Assembly (NCBI GenBank): GCA_045538755.1
Contig: JAZQEC010000027.1
Location: 1-33,528, forward strand
From: UBA1738 sp045538755
Lineage (GTDB): Bacteria; Bacillota; Clostridia; UBA1381
Length of the DNA: 33,528 bases
Direction: 5' to 3'
Shown here: positions 24,930 to 32,719 of the stretch, in pieces
Layout: the number at the start of each line of letters is the position of its first letter
Numbering within the stretch: position 1 is the first letter of the stretch
Translations under genes and position numbers: made by a program
The notes under the pieces: generated by a model
Told to the model about the DNA's origin: nothing
Seen by the model: the letters and a program-made list of their open reading frames with translations, nothing else
The model's database searches: none

Positions 24930-24944
24930 AGCACACTGTGTGCT
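24930..24944. promoter_or_regulatory. Operator 3: AGCACA-N3-TGTGCT palindrome
   Basis: AGCACA-CTG-TGTGCT begins five bases after the -10 of the fabH promoter, over the expected transcription start, as in operator 1. Confidence 0.75.
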
Positions 24945-24963
24945 TGAGAAAGGATGTCAGAAA

Positions 24964-25917
24964 ATGTCGATAAAAATTCTAGGTACGGGTGCTTATCTTC
25001 CCGAAAATATTGTTACAAACGATGACTTATCAAAAATGGTTGAAACTTCTGATGAATGGATTGTTCAGCGAGTAGGTGTAAAAGAAAGGCATATTTCTGT
25101 AAATGAAACGGCAGCAGATTTTGCAGTAAAGGCGGCAAAAGAGGCTCTTATATCATCCGGCATTTGTGCATCAGAAATTGACCTTATAATTGCGGCAACC
25201 ATTTCCTCTGAAACTCTTTGTCCAACAGTAGCAGGCATCGTACAAAAGGAAATTGGAGCAGACTGCCCTGCTTTTGATGTAAATTCAGCTTGCAGCGGAT
25301 TTTTATTCGCTTTAGATACGGCTGTTTCCTATATAATGCGTGGCAACGTCAAAAACGTTTTAGTTATCGGTGCTGAAAGACTTAGTAAGCTTGTAGATTG
25401 GAGTGACCGCAGCACGTGTGTGATTTTTGGATATGGTGCAGGAGCCTTCATAATAGGCCCTGGAAATGGATACCTCGCTTCTTCCCTTTATACAAGCGGC
25501 GGGAACGAAGTTATCGAAATCCCATCTTTTTCTGGAAGTTCACCTTTTTATAAAGGTGATATTAAACATCCTTACATCTTTATGGATGGTCAGGAAACTT
25601 TCAAATTTGCAGTAAGCAAAATTGCTCATGACATTAAATATGTTGTAGAAATGGCAGGCCTTACTCTTGAAGACATAGATTACGTAGTAACTCATCAGGC
25701 AAATATTCGGATTATAGACTATGCTGCAAAAAGGCTCAAACTGCCAAAGGAAAAATTTGTTGTTGACATCGAAAAGTACGGCAATACTTCATCCGCAAGT
25801 GTCGCAATAGCTTTCGATGAACTACATAAATCAGGAAAATTAAAAAGGGGTGATAAAATAGTAATGTCAGCTTTCGGCGGCGGGCTATCAAGCGCTGCCT
25901 GTCTAATTGAATGGTAA
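24964..25917 (+). CDS. fabH: Beta-ketoacyl-ACP synthase III
   Basis: A 317-residue thiolase-fold enzyme that starts fatty-acid synthesis by condensing an acyl-CoA with malonyl-ACP. The catalytic Cys is in DVNSACSGFLFALD, the His in VVTHQANIRI and the Asn in KYGNTSSAS, the complete Cys-His-Asn triad. I start at the ATG at 24964 (MSIKILGTG), which has AAAGGATG upstream and the family's usual N-terminus; the ATG at 24940 lies inside operator 3. First gene of the fab operon, 28 bases before acpP. Confidence 0.97.
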   Translation: MSIKILGTGAYLPENIVTNDDLSKMVETSDEWIVQRVGVKERHISVNETAADFAVKAAKEALISSGICASEIDLIIAATISSETLCPTVAGIVQKEIGADCPAFDVNSACSGFLFALDTAVSYIMRGNVKNVLVIGAERLSKLVDWSDRSTCVIFGYGAGAFIIGPGNGYLASSLYTSGGNEVIEIPSFSGSSPFYKGDIKHPYIFMDGQETFKFAVSKIAHDIKYVVEMAGLTLEDIDYVVTHQANIRIIDYAAKRLKLPKEKFVVDIEKYGNTSSASVAIAFDELHKSGKLKRGDKIVMSAFGGGLSSAACLIEW

Positions 25918-25945
25918 AAAAATTAAATTTTAGGAGGAATTTATT

Positions 25946-26167
25946 ATGACAATCGAAAAGGTAAAGGAACTACTTGCAGAACATCTTGAAATGGATGCAA
26001 GCGAAATCACAGAGGAAACAACATTTGACGATCTTGGCGTTGACTCACTTGACGCAGTTGAGATTATGATGGAAATGGAAGATGAATTCGGCATTGAGAT
26101 TAAACCTGCTGAAGCAGGCAAAAGCGTTAAAGAGCTTGTTAGCTACATCGACTCAAAAAATGCCTAA
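25946..26167 (+). CDS. acpP: Acyl carrier protein
   Basis: A 73-residue acidic four-helix protein with the phosphopantetheine attachment serine in DLGVDSLDAVEIMMEME. It carries the growing acyl chain between the enzymes of fatty-acid synthesis. It lies between fabH and fabK, with an AGGAGG ribosome site seven bases before the ATG; the strong site suits a protein needed in excess. Confidence 0.97.
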   Translation: MTIEKVKELLAEHLEMDASEITEETTFDDLGVDSLDAVEIMMEMEDEFGIEIKPAEAGKSVKELVSYIDSKNA

Positions 26168-26189
26168 ATTTTGAAAGGAGCGTGAAATA

Positions 26190-27146
26190 ATGTTAAACTC
26201 ACCACTATGCGAAATGCTTGGCATTAAATATCCAATTATACAAGGCGGTATGGCGCACATTTCCGATGCACGTCTTGCAGCCGCTGTATCAAACGGCGGT
26301 GGTTTAGGCATTATTTCCGCTGCAAACGGTGATGTCAGCTGGCTTTGTGAGCAGATTGATACTGCCAGAAAGCTCACTGACAAGCCCTTTGGTGTAAACA
26401 TAATGCTTATGGGTGAAAACATCGAAAAAATCGCTACCGTAATTGCAGAAAAAAAGGTTGCGGTTGTTACAACCGGTGCAGGAAATCCTGAAAAATACAT
26501 ACCTATGTGGAAGGAAGCTGGTGTTAAGGTTATACCGGTTATTGCATCCTCTGCTCTTGCAAAGCTCGTTGAGCGAAGTGGTGCAGACGCTGTAATCGCT
26601 GAAGGCGGTGAATCAGGCGGTCACGTAGGTGAAATGACAACCATGGCACTAGTTCCACAGGTTTGTGATGCTGTCAGTATCCCTGTAATTGCGGCAGGCG
26701 GAATTGCTGACGGACGTGGTCTTTGTGCAGCGTTTATGCTTGGCAGTGTCGGTGTTCAAATAGGAACAAGATTCCTTGTGGCTAACGAATGTAACATCAG
26801 CCGCGAATACAAGGATAAGCTTTTAAAAGCAAATGACACCGCAACAATCGTTACAGGAAGAAGATTAGGTCATCCTGTAAGAAGCCTTAAAACACCTTTT
26901 TCAAGAGGTTATGCAAAGGCTGAATATACAGACATAACAGACGATGAACTCGAAAATATGGCAGTTGGCTCGCTATGGGCTGCAGTCCTTGACGGCGACA
27001 GTAAAAAAGGCTGCTTTTTAGCCGGACAGATTTCCGGAATGGTTAATAAAGAACAATATGCTTCCGAAATAGTTAAGGAAATTATTGACGAAGCTGAAAT
27101 TATATTGAACGGAGCAAAAAAATGGGTAAAGGCTCCCTGCTGGTAA
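26190..27146 (+). CDS. fabK: Enoyl-ACP reductase II (FMN-dependent)
   Basis: A 318-residue TIM-barrel flavoprotein of the nitronate monooxygenase/FabK family: YPIIQGGMAHISDARLAAAV at the N-terminus, EGGESGGHVG and the FMN phosphate-binding IPVIAAGGIADGRG and GVQIGTRFL segments. It carries out the last reduction of each elongation cycle and is the FabI replacement in many Clostridia and streptococci. The protein is complete. In related operons fabD, fabG, fabF and acc genes follow; here a mobile element begins just after the stop codon instead. Confidence 0.93.
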   Translation: MLNSPLCEMLGIKYPIIQGGMAHISDARLAAAVSNGGGLGIISAANGDVSWLCEQIDTARKLTDKPFGVNIMLMGENIEKIATVIAEKKVAVVTTGAGNPEKYIPMWKEAGVKVIPVIASSALAKLVERSGADAVIAEGGESGGHVGEMTTMALVPQVCDAVSIPVIAAGGIADGRGLCAAFMLGSVGVQIGTRFLVANECNISREYKDKLLKANDTATIVTGRRLGHPVRSLKTPFSRGYAKAEYTDITDDELENMAVGSLWAAVLDGDSKKGCFLAGQISGMVNKEQYASEIVKEIIDEAEIILNGAKKWVKAPCW

Positions 27147-27170
27147 AACAGTAATTCACAATTTTTCTTG

Positions 27171-27200
27171 GAACAGGCATGATTTCGGTCATGCCTGTTC
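27171..27200. terminator. Stem-loop at the fabK/recombinase junction
   Basis: GAACAGGCATGA (27171-27182), loop TTTCGG, TCATGCCTGTTC (27189-27200): a 12-base perfect stem whose right arm encodes the last codons and stop of the recombinase. The plus-strand side is followed by TGCTTTTG, a poor T tract. It may end both convergent transcripts. Confidence 0.6.
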
Positions 27201-28847
27201 TGCTTTTGTCAGCACATCCACGGGAATAAAGCCGATAAGGTCATAGGAGATATGAATCTTCTGTTTCCTCTTGCCGCTGGACTTATCGGGTGCTTCTACA
27301 TAAACCGCCTTGACAAGCTCTCTGAGAGCGTAAGGCGTAAGCTCGGTAAGTTTGCTGTTTCTCTTTACCCTTTGGATAAACTGTTCTAAATTCTCTGCCT
27401 GTCGTTCCTGTTCTTCAATAACCTGTTGCAGACTTATGACCTCAGCCTTGAGGTCTTTTTGTTCTTGGGTATAGCTCTTGTTCATCATGGCAAAACGTTC
27501 ATCGTCAATCTTTCCCGATACATTGTCCTCATAGGAACGAATGAACAGGCGGTCAAGTTCACTGATTCGCTTCTCAGCCTGTGCCAAACGCTTCTTATGT
27601 ATCCGAAGCGTTTCCTCGCTCTGCACACGGAGCTTTTCTTCCATCTCTGAACGGAAATAAGCCTCGTAGCGAGTTACCACCGATATGACCTCTTGAATGT
27701 GTTTCCAAACCTCTTGTTCAAGCACAACGGCACGGATATAATGTCCGCTGCACTTGTCCTTATTCGTGCGATGGGTAGAGCAAATAAAGAAGTCCTGCCG
27801 CTTTTCAAAGTAGTTGGTGGTAGAGTAATAGAGCTTCTGTTTGCAGTCGTTACAGAACACAAGACCGGAGAACATATTGCTCTTGCCCGTTGCCGTTCTG
27901 CGGTGCCGTTGCTGCCGGATTTCCTGCACCTTATCAAAGACTTCCAAAGAAATAATCGCCGGATGCGTGTTGTAGAAAATCTTGCGATTTTCCAACGGAT
28001 TGTCCCTCTGCTTCTTGTCCCAAATGGAGTTGGTATAGGTTTTGAAATTGACCGTACAGCCTGTGTACTCCATATATTCGAGAATGTAAGCAACGGTGCT
28101 TTCGTGCCATCGGTATTCATTCTCAGGTGTCTGATGCGGTGTCTTTCTGCCCTCACGCTGTTTGTAGGCGGTAGGGTTCAGCACCTTTTCCTTTTCAAGC
28201 AGTGCGGCGATCTGGCTCGGTCCCTTGCCCTCCATACAGAGCGTAAAAATCCGTTTTACGATTTTTGCCGCTTCTTCATCAACCGCCCATTCCTTTGGAT
28301 TGTCGGGACTTGCCTTGTACCCATAGGGAATGTTGGTAGTCAATCGCTCGCCTCGTTCACCCTTTGCCTTGTTGACCGCACGGATTTTACGGCTGGTATC
28401 TTTTGCAAAAAACTCATTGAACCAGTTTTTTATACCTGCAATATCGTTGTCCGTGCTGTTAGGGTCGATGGTATCAAAGTGGTCGTTGACGGCAATATAC
28501 CGAACACCGTACTGCGGAAAAGTGTAGTTGATGTAAAGTCCCGTCAGTGCGGAATTTCGACCAAGTCTTGAAAGGTCTTTGGTGATAACCGTGCCCACAT
28601 TACCGGCTTCGATCTCAGAGAGCATTTTCTGAAAACCGGGGCGGTCGTAGGTAACACCACTGTATCCATCGTCAATAAAGTAGGTCGGGTTCGGTAGGCG
28701 ATTGGCTTTGGCATACTGCATGAGCATGACTTGTTGATGCTGAATGGAGTTTGACGGATCCTCCTTGCCATTTTTCTTTTCGTCTTTGGTGTCCTCTACG
28801 GACAGTCTGCAATAAAGTGCTGTGATTTTTTCTGTTGCCCTTAACAT
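27189..28847 (-). CDS. Large serine recombinase (TnpX/TndX type)
   Basis: A 552-residue site-specific recombinase. The resolvase domain starts with ITALYCRLSVED (nucleophile Ser16) and has DLSRLGRN; the Recombinase domain follows (about residues 180-290), then a zinc ribbon (FCNDCKQKL and CSTHRTNKDKC) and a long coiled coil (about 400-500). Such enzymes integrate and excise transposon- or phage-like elements without a host factor. I prefer the ATG at 28847, which has AAGGAGG eight bases upstream and the usual short N-terminus; an in-frame ATG at 28928 overlaps the previous stop (ATGA) and would add 27 residues. The stop is next to fabK, as expected for a recombinase at an element edge. Confidence 0.93.
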   Translation of the reverse strand: MLRATEKITALYCRLSVEDTKDEKKNGKEDPSNSIQHQQVMLMQYAKANRLPNPTYFIDDGYSGVTYDRPGFQKMLSEIEAGNVGTVITKDLSRLGRNSALTGLYINYTFPQYGVRYIAVNDHFDTIDPNSTDNDIAGIKNWFNEFFAKDTSRKIRAVNKAKGERGERLTTNIPYGYKASPDNPKEWAVDEEAAKIVKRIFTLCMEGKGPSQIAALLEKEKVLNPTAYKQREGRKTPHQTPENEYRWHESTVAYILEYMEYTGCTVNFKTYTNSIWDKKQRDNPLENRKIFYNTHPAIISLEVFDKVQEIRQQRHRRTATGKSNMFSGLVFCNDCKQKLYYSTTNYFEKRQDFFICSTHRTNKDKCSGHYIRAVVLEQEVWKHIQEVISVVTRYEAYFRSEMEEKLRVQSEETLRIHKKRLAQAEKRISELDRLFIRSYEDNVSGKIDDERFAMMNKSYTQEQKDLKAEVISLQQVIEEQERQAENLEQFIQRVKRNSKLTELTPYALRELVKAVYVEAPDKSSGKRKQKIHISYDLIGFIPVDVLTKAEQA

Positions 28848-28924
28848 ATCGTTATCCTCCTTAGTTGGGGCAACTGTCTGAACAGGATTGGATTTTTGGA
28901 TTATATCAAAAGAGGTGTCGCTCA

Positions 28925-29350
28925 TCATTCGCCATCCTCCGTGATACCTAATTCATCATCGGCAGCATTGGCGGCGTTCTGCTCCATAATGCGTTTGAGC
29001 TTCTTGTCGAGAGTTTCCTCGCCATCGTAGCTGCCTGTTACTGTGTATTCCGTACCGCCTATCACGTCCACAATTTCAACCTTGGGCAACCAAAAGGCAG
29101 ACGGATTCTTTACAACGATGTTGCCCTTTTCATCAAAAGAAAACTCACGCTTGGGGGCATCATCGGGACGAGGCTCGACCTTGGCATACGGGTCGGGATT
29201 GGAGAAAACAAAAGAATGGATTTCGCCATATTCCTCGCTATCGTCAAAATCGTCATCGGCTAAAATCTCTTTCAGTTCCTCGTCGGACAGTTCGATAATA
29301 TCGTCATCACGGTCGTCGTGAATATCACTCATTTTGATTTTCGGACTCAT
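28925..29350 (-). CDS. Acidic accessory protein of the recombinase operon
   Basis: A 141-residue, strongly acidic protein (runs such as DDRDDDIIELSDEELKE) with a more ordered middle (SFWLPKVEIVDVIGG-like segment) and an acidic C-terminus. I do not recognise a domain. Its stop overlaps an in-frame ATG of the recombinase, so the two are probably co-translated, and it may be a recombination directionality or regulatory partner (inference). Start: the ATG at 29350 (MSPKIKMSD) follows AAAGGAGG by ten bases; that ribosome site would lie inside the longer frame starting at 29371. Confidence 0.65.
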   Translation of the reverse strand: MSPKIKMSDIHDDRDDDIIELSDEELKEILADDDFDDSEEYGEIHSFVFSNPDPYAKVEPRPDDAPKREFSFDEKGNIVVKNPSAFWLPKVEIVDVIGGTEYTVTGSYDGEETLDKKLKRIMEQNAANAADDELGITEDGE

Positions 29351-29404
29351 TTCGTCAAGCCTCCTTTTCATTCATTCGTTTCGATTCGCTTCAATCAAAT
29401 CTCG

Positions 29405-29773
29405 TAGAGATAGCAAAACGGACAAACGCTGTCAACGGTCAAGATGAACGGCTTCGCCGCCATTGACAGCGTCCGTCCGTTTCGCTTTTGGGCAGACAAG
29501 GCGGCGGTTGCCGCCGATTTCCATTTAAGGAAATGGCACTTGCTATTATGGGGAATGACGAATAGCAAGCACAGCAGGTGTATGTACACTCTGCGATTTT
29601 TGCCAAAATCAGCTTTGCCGATTTTGCGAAAAATTTGAAATCTTCGATTTGCTTGCTAAGATGCAATCATCTGTAGCAAGCAATGCACGGCGGTACCCAC
29701 TTGTGCGTACTTGTTGGGCAACATCCCAAACCCTTTAACAATTTCTAAGAAATTGGCTACGCACCGTTGGTGC
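29405..29773. repeat. Non-coding region dense in inverted repeats
   Basis: No supported gene in about 400 bases, but at least nine inverted repeats. The largest is a compound hairpin at 29416-29482: AAACGGAC/GTCCGTTT outside and ACGCTGTCAA (29426-29435)/TTGACAGCGT (29463-29472) inside, with a CGGCTTCGCCG tip. Then GGCGGC-GGTT-GCCGCC (29500-29515), CCATTT/AAATGG (29521-29536), CTTGCTATT/AATAGCAAG (29539-29569), CAAAATC/GATTTTG (29604-29626), TTGCTTGCTA/TAGCAAGCAA (29649-29683), TTGGG/CCCAA (29714-29729), CAATTTCT/AGAAATTG (29739-29755) and GCACC/GGTGC (29761-29773). It could be an origin, a transfer site, a hairpin array or a structured RNA. Confidence 0.8.
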
Positions 29774-29778
29774 TGATT

Positions 29779-30888
29779 TTAATAACTTTGAGTTTTATAT
29801 CTGTACTTCAAGGCTCTTTCAATCATAGTAAGGTCTTCAACGCCAAACTCTTTTTTTGTCATCTGAACAGATGACAAAAACTCCTTGTTTTTCCGCAACG
29901 ATTTAGCAAGCAGTTTCTTGTCCTTGTCATCGAGGGTAATTTTATACAGCAAGTTTGCCATGGAAATGACCATGCTTTTGTGAGCCTTAAAGTATGTCCT
30001 AAATATTTCTGTTTCAGATGCACACAGTTTGTTAAAGTCCTGCTCCGAGAATTTGGGCTGGAGTCCCAAAATGGGATTAACAAGTAACATCGTAGCAGCT
30101 TCCATAAGGTTGACGTATGCACCCAATTCGTATTGCTGTTCCTCTGTCATTTGGTAGTAGTCTGTACCAAAGGTTTCAATTTTTATGATAGCTTCGTCAA
30201 GTTTTCCGGTTTCGTCAACGATTCTCTTAATGCGTTCACTTAACTCCACAATGGCAAGTTCATACGATTTGATATCTCTATTGCTGATAAGGGTATAGAC
30301 ATTCTCCAATCTGTCCTTATCACTTTTCGTCTTAAAAAACATCAATCCGCTTGCGATAATTGAAAGACCTGCAATCGTCCAGCCAACAGGACCAGCAAGT
30401 GCTAAGAAAGCACTGCCAGCCGCCATACCGCCACCACCAGCCGCTAAAGCACCGCCGCCCAACCATGCTAAAGCTGCATTGGTAGCTGCCGCACCGCTTA
30501 AAGCCGAAATAGCAGTTCCGGTAGAAGCGACACCGAATGTTGTTGCAACCCCCATAGCTACGGTGGGACCTAAAGTGACAACAGCTACACCAGCACCGAC
30601 ACCGGCTGCACCTTGACCGGCTGCTTTGATCTCAGCTTTCTTATATTCCAGTTCGATTTTTTCTGCTTGCTGTTTCCAGTTCACTCGGATGGCTTTGAGG
30701 TTTTCGTATTTAAGTCGATTTTCTTCAGGTACATTCCGAATGCGGTCGAACAATGCCTGTATCGCCGTCAAAGAAGTATATAAGTTACTTGTATGTCCAC
30801 CCAACTCGTTGATTTTCTGGTTTGTCTTTTTCGCAGCAGCCTCAGCTTTCTGCTGTGCTAATTGAAGTTTTGAAAGTTTTTTCGCCAT
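29779..30888 (-). CDS. Coiled-coil protein with glycine/alanine-rich membrane segment, unknown function
   Basis: A 369-residue protein I do not recognise. Residues about 1-90 are charged and helical (LSKLQLAQQKAEAAAKKTNQ), about 90-185 form a striking Gly/Ala-rich hydrophobic stretch (GAAGVGAGVAVVTLGP, GGGALAAGGGGMAAGSAFLA) that would give two or more glycine-zipper membrane hairpins, and the rest is again charged helix. The layout, with coiled coils around a glycine-rich membrane insert, recalls membrane-active effector proteins. The ATG at 30888 follows GGAGG by eight bases and is one base after the stop of the 481-residue partner; a TTG five codons upstream is less likely. Last gene of an XRE-led operon. 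Confidence 0.7.
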   Translation of the reverse strand: MAKKLSKLQLAQQKAEAAAKKTNQKINELGGHTSNLYTSLTAIQALFDRIRNVPEENRLKYENLKAIRVNWKQQAEKIELEYKKAEIKAAGQGAAGVGAGVAVVTLGPTVAMGVATTFGVASTGTAISALSGAAATNAALAWLGGGALAAGGGGMAAGSAFLALAGPVGWTIAGLSIIASGLMFFKTKSDKDRLENVYTLISNRDIKSYELAIVELSERIKRIVDETGKLDEAIIKIETFGTDYYQMTEEQQYELGAYVNLMEAATMLLVNPILGLQPKFSEQDFNKLCASETEIFRTYFKAHKSMVISMANLLYKITLDDKDKKLLAKSLRKNKEFLSSVQMTKKEFGVEDLTMIERALKYRYKTQSY

Positions 30889-30889
30889 A

Positions 30890-32335
30890 TCATTTTCCTC
30901 CAAAGTATTTATCGATGTCCGCCTTGCTTTTTAAAATTTTATTTGCAGGGACATTTCGCAATTTTGCTAATTCCGCAGATTTTCCAAAAGCCTCAATATA
31001 GGCATCACTTTTTTGAAAATCAGCAACAAATGTCAAAAGGCGAGTATCGTCATACTTAACGGACAGGATTTTGAGACCTTCTATGTAGTTTTCAATAACG
31101 ATAATTTCCTTTGATGCAAAATCAGCTTCTCGTTTTGCGTGACCATACGAAATAGCTCTCTTTGTTTCGCCATATAAGGATATTGCAAATCGACCAACTC
31201 CGACAACATTAAGTCTCAGAACAAACTCAACTACATTGAAAGTTCCGCCGCCACTGACAAATGCTCTACCTACGGCATCACCTACATCAATCAAGCAGAA
31301 CGTACCGTGCGCAACAGTCAACATTCGTTTGACGGTTGGATTTGAGAATGGCTCGCACTTCTTCCACATCAGCTTGAAAGACCGTTCGACTTTTGGTGTT
31401 TCCGAAAAATATCTAAACAAACGTCTGACTGTATAAATGAGACGGACAATCAGTTCATTCAAAAACACAGGAATTGCTTGAGCTGTTTGGAATCGAGTAT
31501 CATACCCCTGCTCAAATATATTCAAGGCGAGTTCGTTCATCGCTTTATCTGTATCGGTTACAGTCAGCCCCAGTTTTGCTTTTATAGCAATGATATCATT
31601 AGTCCATGTCCATAGCGGGGAAGGGATTCCCATGCCACGATTTCCGGCTCTTGCACTTGACTGTGAACCCGACACATCCGAAACAAGATGTCCAAACCAG
31701 TTCACAAAACCACAGAACAATTTGCTAGGGATATTTCCACCCTGTAATTCCCATTTTTCATCAGCTTGCTGTAAAGAAATAAGCTGTCCATCTGTGATGA
31801 AATGAGATGTATTAGAAAACTGATCCAATATTGAAAAGAACAGTCCCAACAAACTTGGATTGTGTGCAAGGGATTTGAAATGGTGATTTTTTGCATTCAA
31901 GCCAAAGACAGCTCGTCCTGCATCCCCAAGACCAGTCTGATCATACGGCACCTTAAATTCTTTCTCTAAGAAACGAAGTGCTGATTCAAGGCTGTCAAAG
32001 TTCTTCTTATCTGGGTGGCATAGCTTGGCGAAAGCCATTGTTCTATCGGCAAACCACTTATCTGTAATATCACCAAGAGGAGATTCACCTGGTTTCCCGA
32101 CCAAAAACACATCAATTACACCGCATAAAGCACCAGAACTCGCAGCTAAAATATAATCCAATTTATCGCAATTCGGTTTTAGTTCTTTGATGGAATCAAT
32201 CGTTTCATTCAATGCAACTAGTTCTGCTTCTGCTTGTGTCAGAGCATCATCAATTGATGTAGAAAATCCAAAACCGTTATCATCTATACTCAAATCAAGA
32301 ATTACATCTGATTTGTATTTATTTGTGTTACTCAT
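30890..32335 (-). CDS. Protein of unknown function with hydrolase-like His/Asp motifs
   Basis: A 481-residue protein I cannot assign. An N-terminal helical part leads to a hydrophobic segment (residues about 60-80, ILAASSGALCGVIDVFLVG). Then come HH (151-152), SLAHNPSLLG (155-164) and GHLVSDVSGS (215-224). The spacing of SLAHNPSLLG and GHLVSD resembles the HRGLTHS...GYLSHLLLD pattern of YdjM/DUF457 membrane-bound metal hydrolases, though I would not call it that family. A second hydrophobic block lies at about 285-310 and 355-390. The third of three consecutive ATGs (32335) has the best spacing from GAGG. Lies nine bases after the XRE regulator and one base before the coiled-coil gene. Confidence 0.7.
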   Translation of the reverse strand: MSNTNKYKSDVILDLSIDDNGFGFSTSIDDALTQAEAELVALNETIDSIKELKPNCDKLDYILAASSGALCGVIDVFLVGKPGESPLGDITDKWFADRTMAFAKLCHPDKKNFDSLESALRFLEKEFKVPYDQTGLGDAGRAVFGLNAKNHHFKSLAHNPSLLGLFFSILDQFSNTSHFITDGQLISLQQADEKWELQGGNIPSKLFCGFVNWFGHLVSDVSGSQSSARAGNRGMGIPSPLWTWTNDIIAIKAKLGLTVTDTDKAMNELALNIFEQGYDTRFQTAQAIPVFLNELIVRLIYTVRRLFRYFSETPKVERSFKLMWKKCEPFSNPTVKRMLTVAHGTFCLIDVGDAVGRAFVSGGGTFNVVEFVLRLNVVGVGRFAISLYGETKRAISYGHAKREADFASKEIIVIENYIEGLKILSVKYDDTRLLTFVADFQKSDAYIEAFGKSAELAKLRNVPANKILKSKADIDKYFGGK

Positions 32336-32344
32336 CATCATACC

Positions 32345-32557
32345 TCATTTGTATTCAGCTTTTACAGCATCGCAGATATCACCGATGTTGCAATCTAAAT
32401 ACCCACATATACGCAAAAGCACGGATAGTGCTACATCTTCGTTTCGTCGCATTTTAGTCATTGTTCCTGTGGCGATGTTCAAATCTTTTCTCAATGTAGC
32501 AGGAGAAATATTCTTCTCAATGAGCAATATCCACAGCTTTTTATAGCTAATTTCCAT
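32345..32557 (-). CDS. XRE/Cro-type transcriptional regulator
   Basis: A 70-residue helix-turn-helix protein of the Cro/C1 type (short HTH_26/YozG-like form): SYKKLWILLIEKNISPATLR, then NIATGTMTKMRRNEDVALSVL and LLRICGYLDCNIGDICD. The ATG at 32557 has GGAG seven bases upstream, and the promoter at 32591-32619 places the transcript start after the longer frame's ATG at 32653. It leads the operon of two unknown proteins and probably represses it, perhaps through the inverted repeat at 32645-32666. Confidence 0.85.
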   Translation of the reverse strand: MEISYKKLWILLIEKNISPATLRKDLNIATGTMTKMRRNEDVALSVLLRICGYLDCNIGDICDAVKAEYK

Positions 32558-32590
32558 ACGCACACTCCTGTCCATAATATGCCTTGATAC

Positions 32591-32619
32591 ATTATAAACT
32601 AAAAACACCAAAAATTCAA
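32591..32619 (-). promoter_or_regulatory. Promoter of the XRE-led operon
   Basis: Minus strand TTGAAT (32619-32614), 17 bases, a perfect TATAAT (32596-32591). The regulator ATG at 32557 follows a leader of about 27 bases. Confidence 0.68.
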
Positions 32620-32644
32620 TAGGTTTTGCAAAATTCGTCGTTAT

Positions 32645-32666
32645 ATTTCGCAATTTCTTGCGAAAT
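32645..32666. promoter_or_regulatory. Inverted repeat, possible operator of the XRE regulator
   Basis: ATTTCGCAA (32645-32653), TTTC, TTGCGAAAT (32658-32666): a perfect nine-base inverted repeat about 26 bases upstream of the -35. It has no T tract on either side of a kind that would make it a terminator. Confidence 0.45.
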
Positions 32667-32680
32667 CACAAAACAAAAGT

Positions 32681-32714
32681 CTCCCTCAGCATCGTTTTGG
32701 CAATGCTGAGGGAG
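32681..32714 (-). terminator. Terminator of the DUF6061 gene
   Basis: CTCCCTCAGCAT (32681-32692) and ATGCTGAGGGAG (32703-32714), a 12-base stem. On the minus strand it is followed by ACTTTTGTTTTG. Confidence 0.8.
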
Positions 32715-32719
32715 AAAGA

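Noticed and set aside
27693..28571. 292-codon plus-strand frame inside the recombinase gene
   Set aside because: Antisense to a well-supported recombinase, with no ribosome site and no recognisable domain; the length reflects the higher G+C content.
29395..29666. Minus- and plus-strand frames in the hairpin-dense block
   Set aside because: Short, overlapping in several frames, no ribosome sites; translated hairpins only.
29405..29773. CRISPR array
   Set aside because: The repeats are inverted, of different sequence and size, and do not recur as regularly spaced direct repeats. No CRISPR array is visible anywhere in the window.
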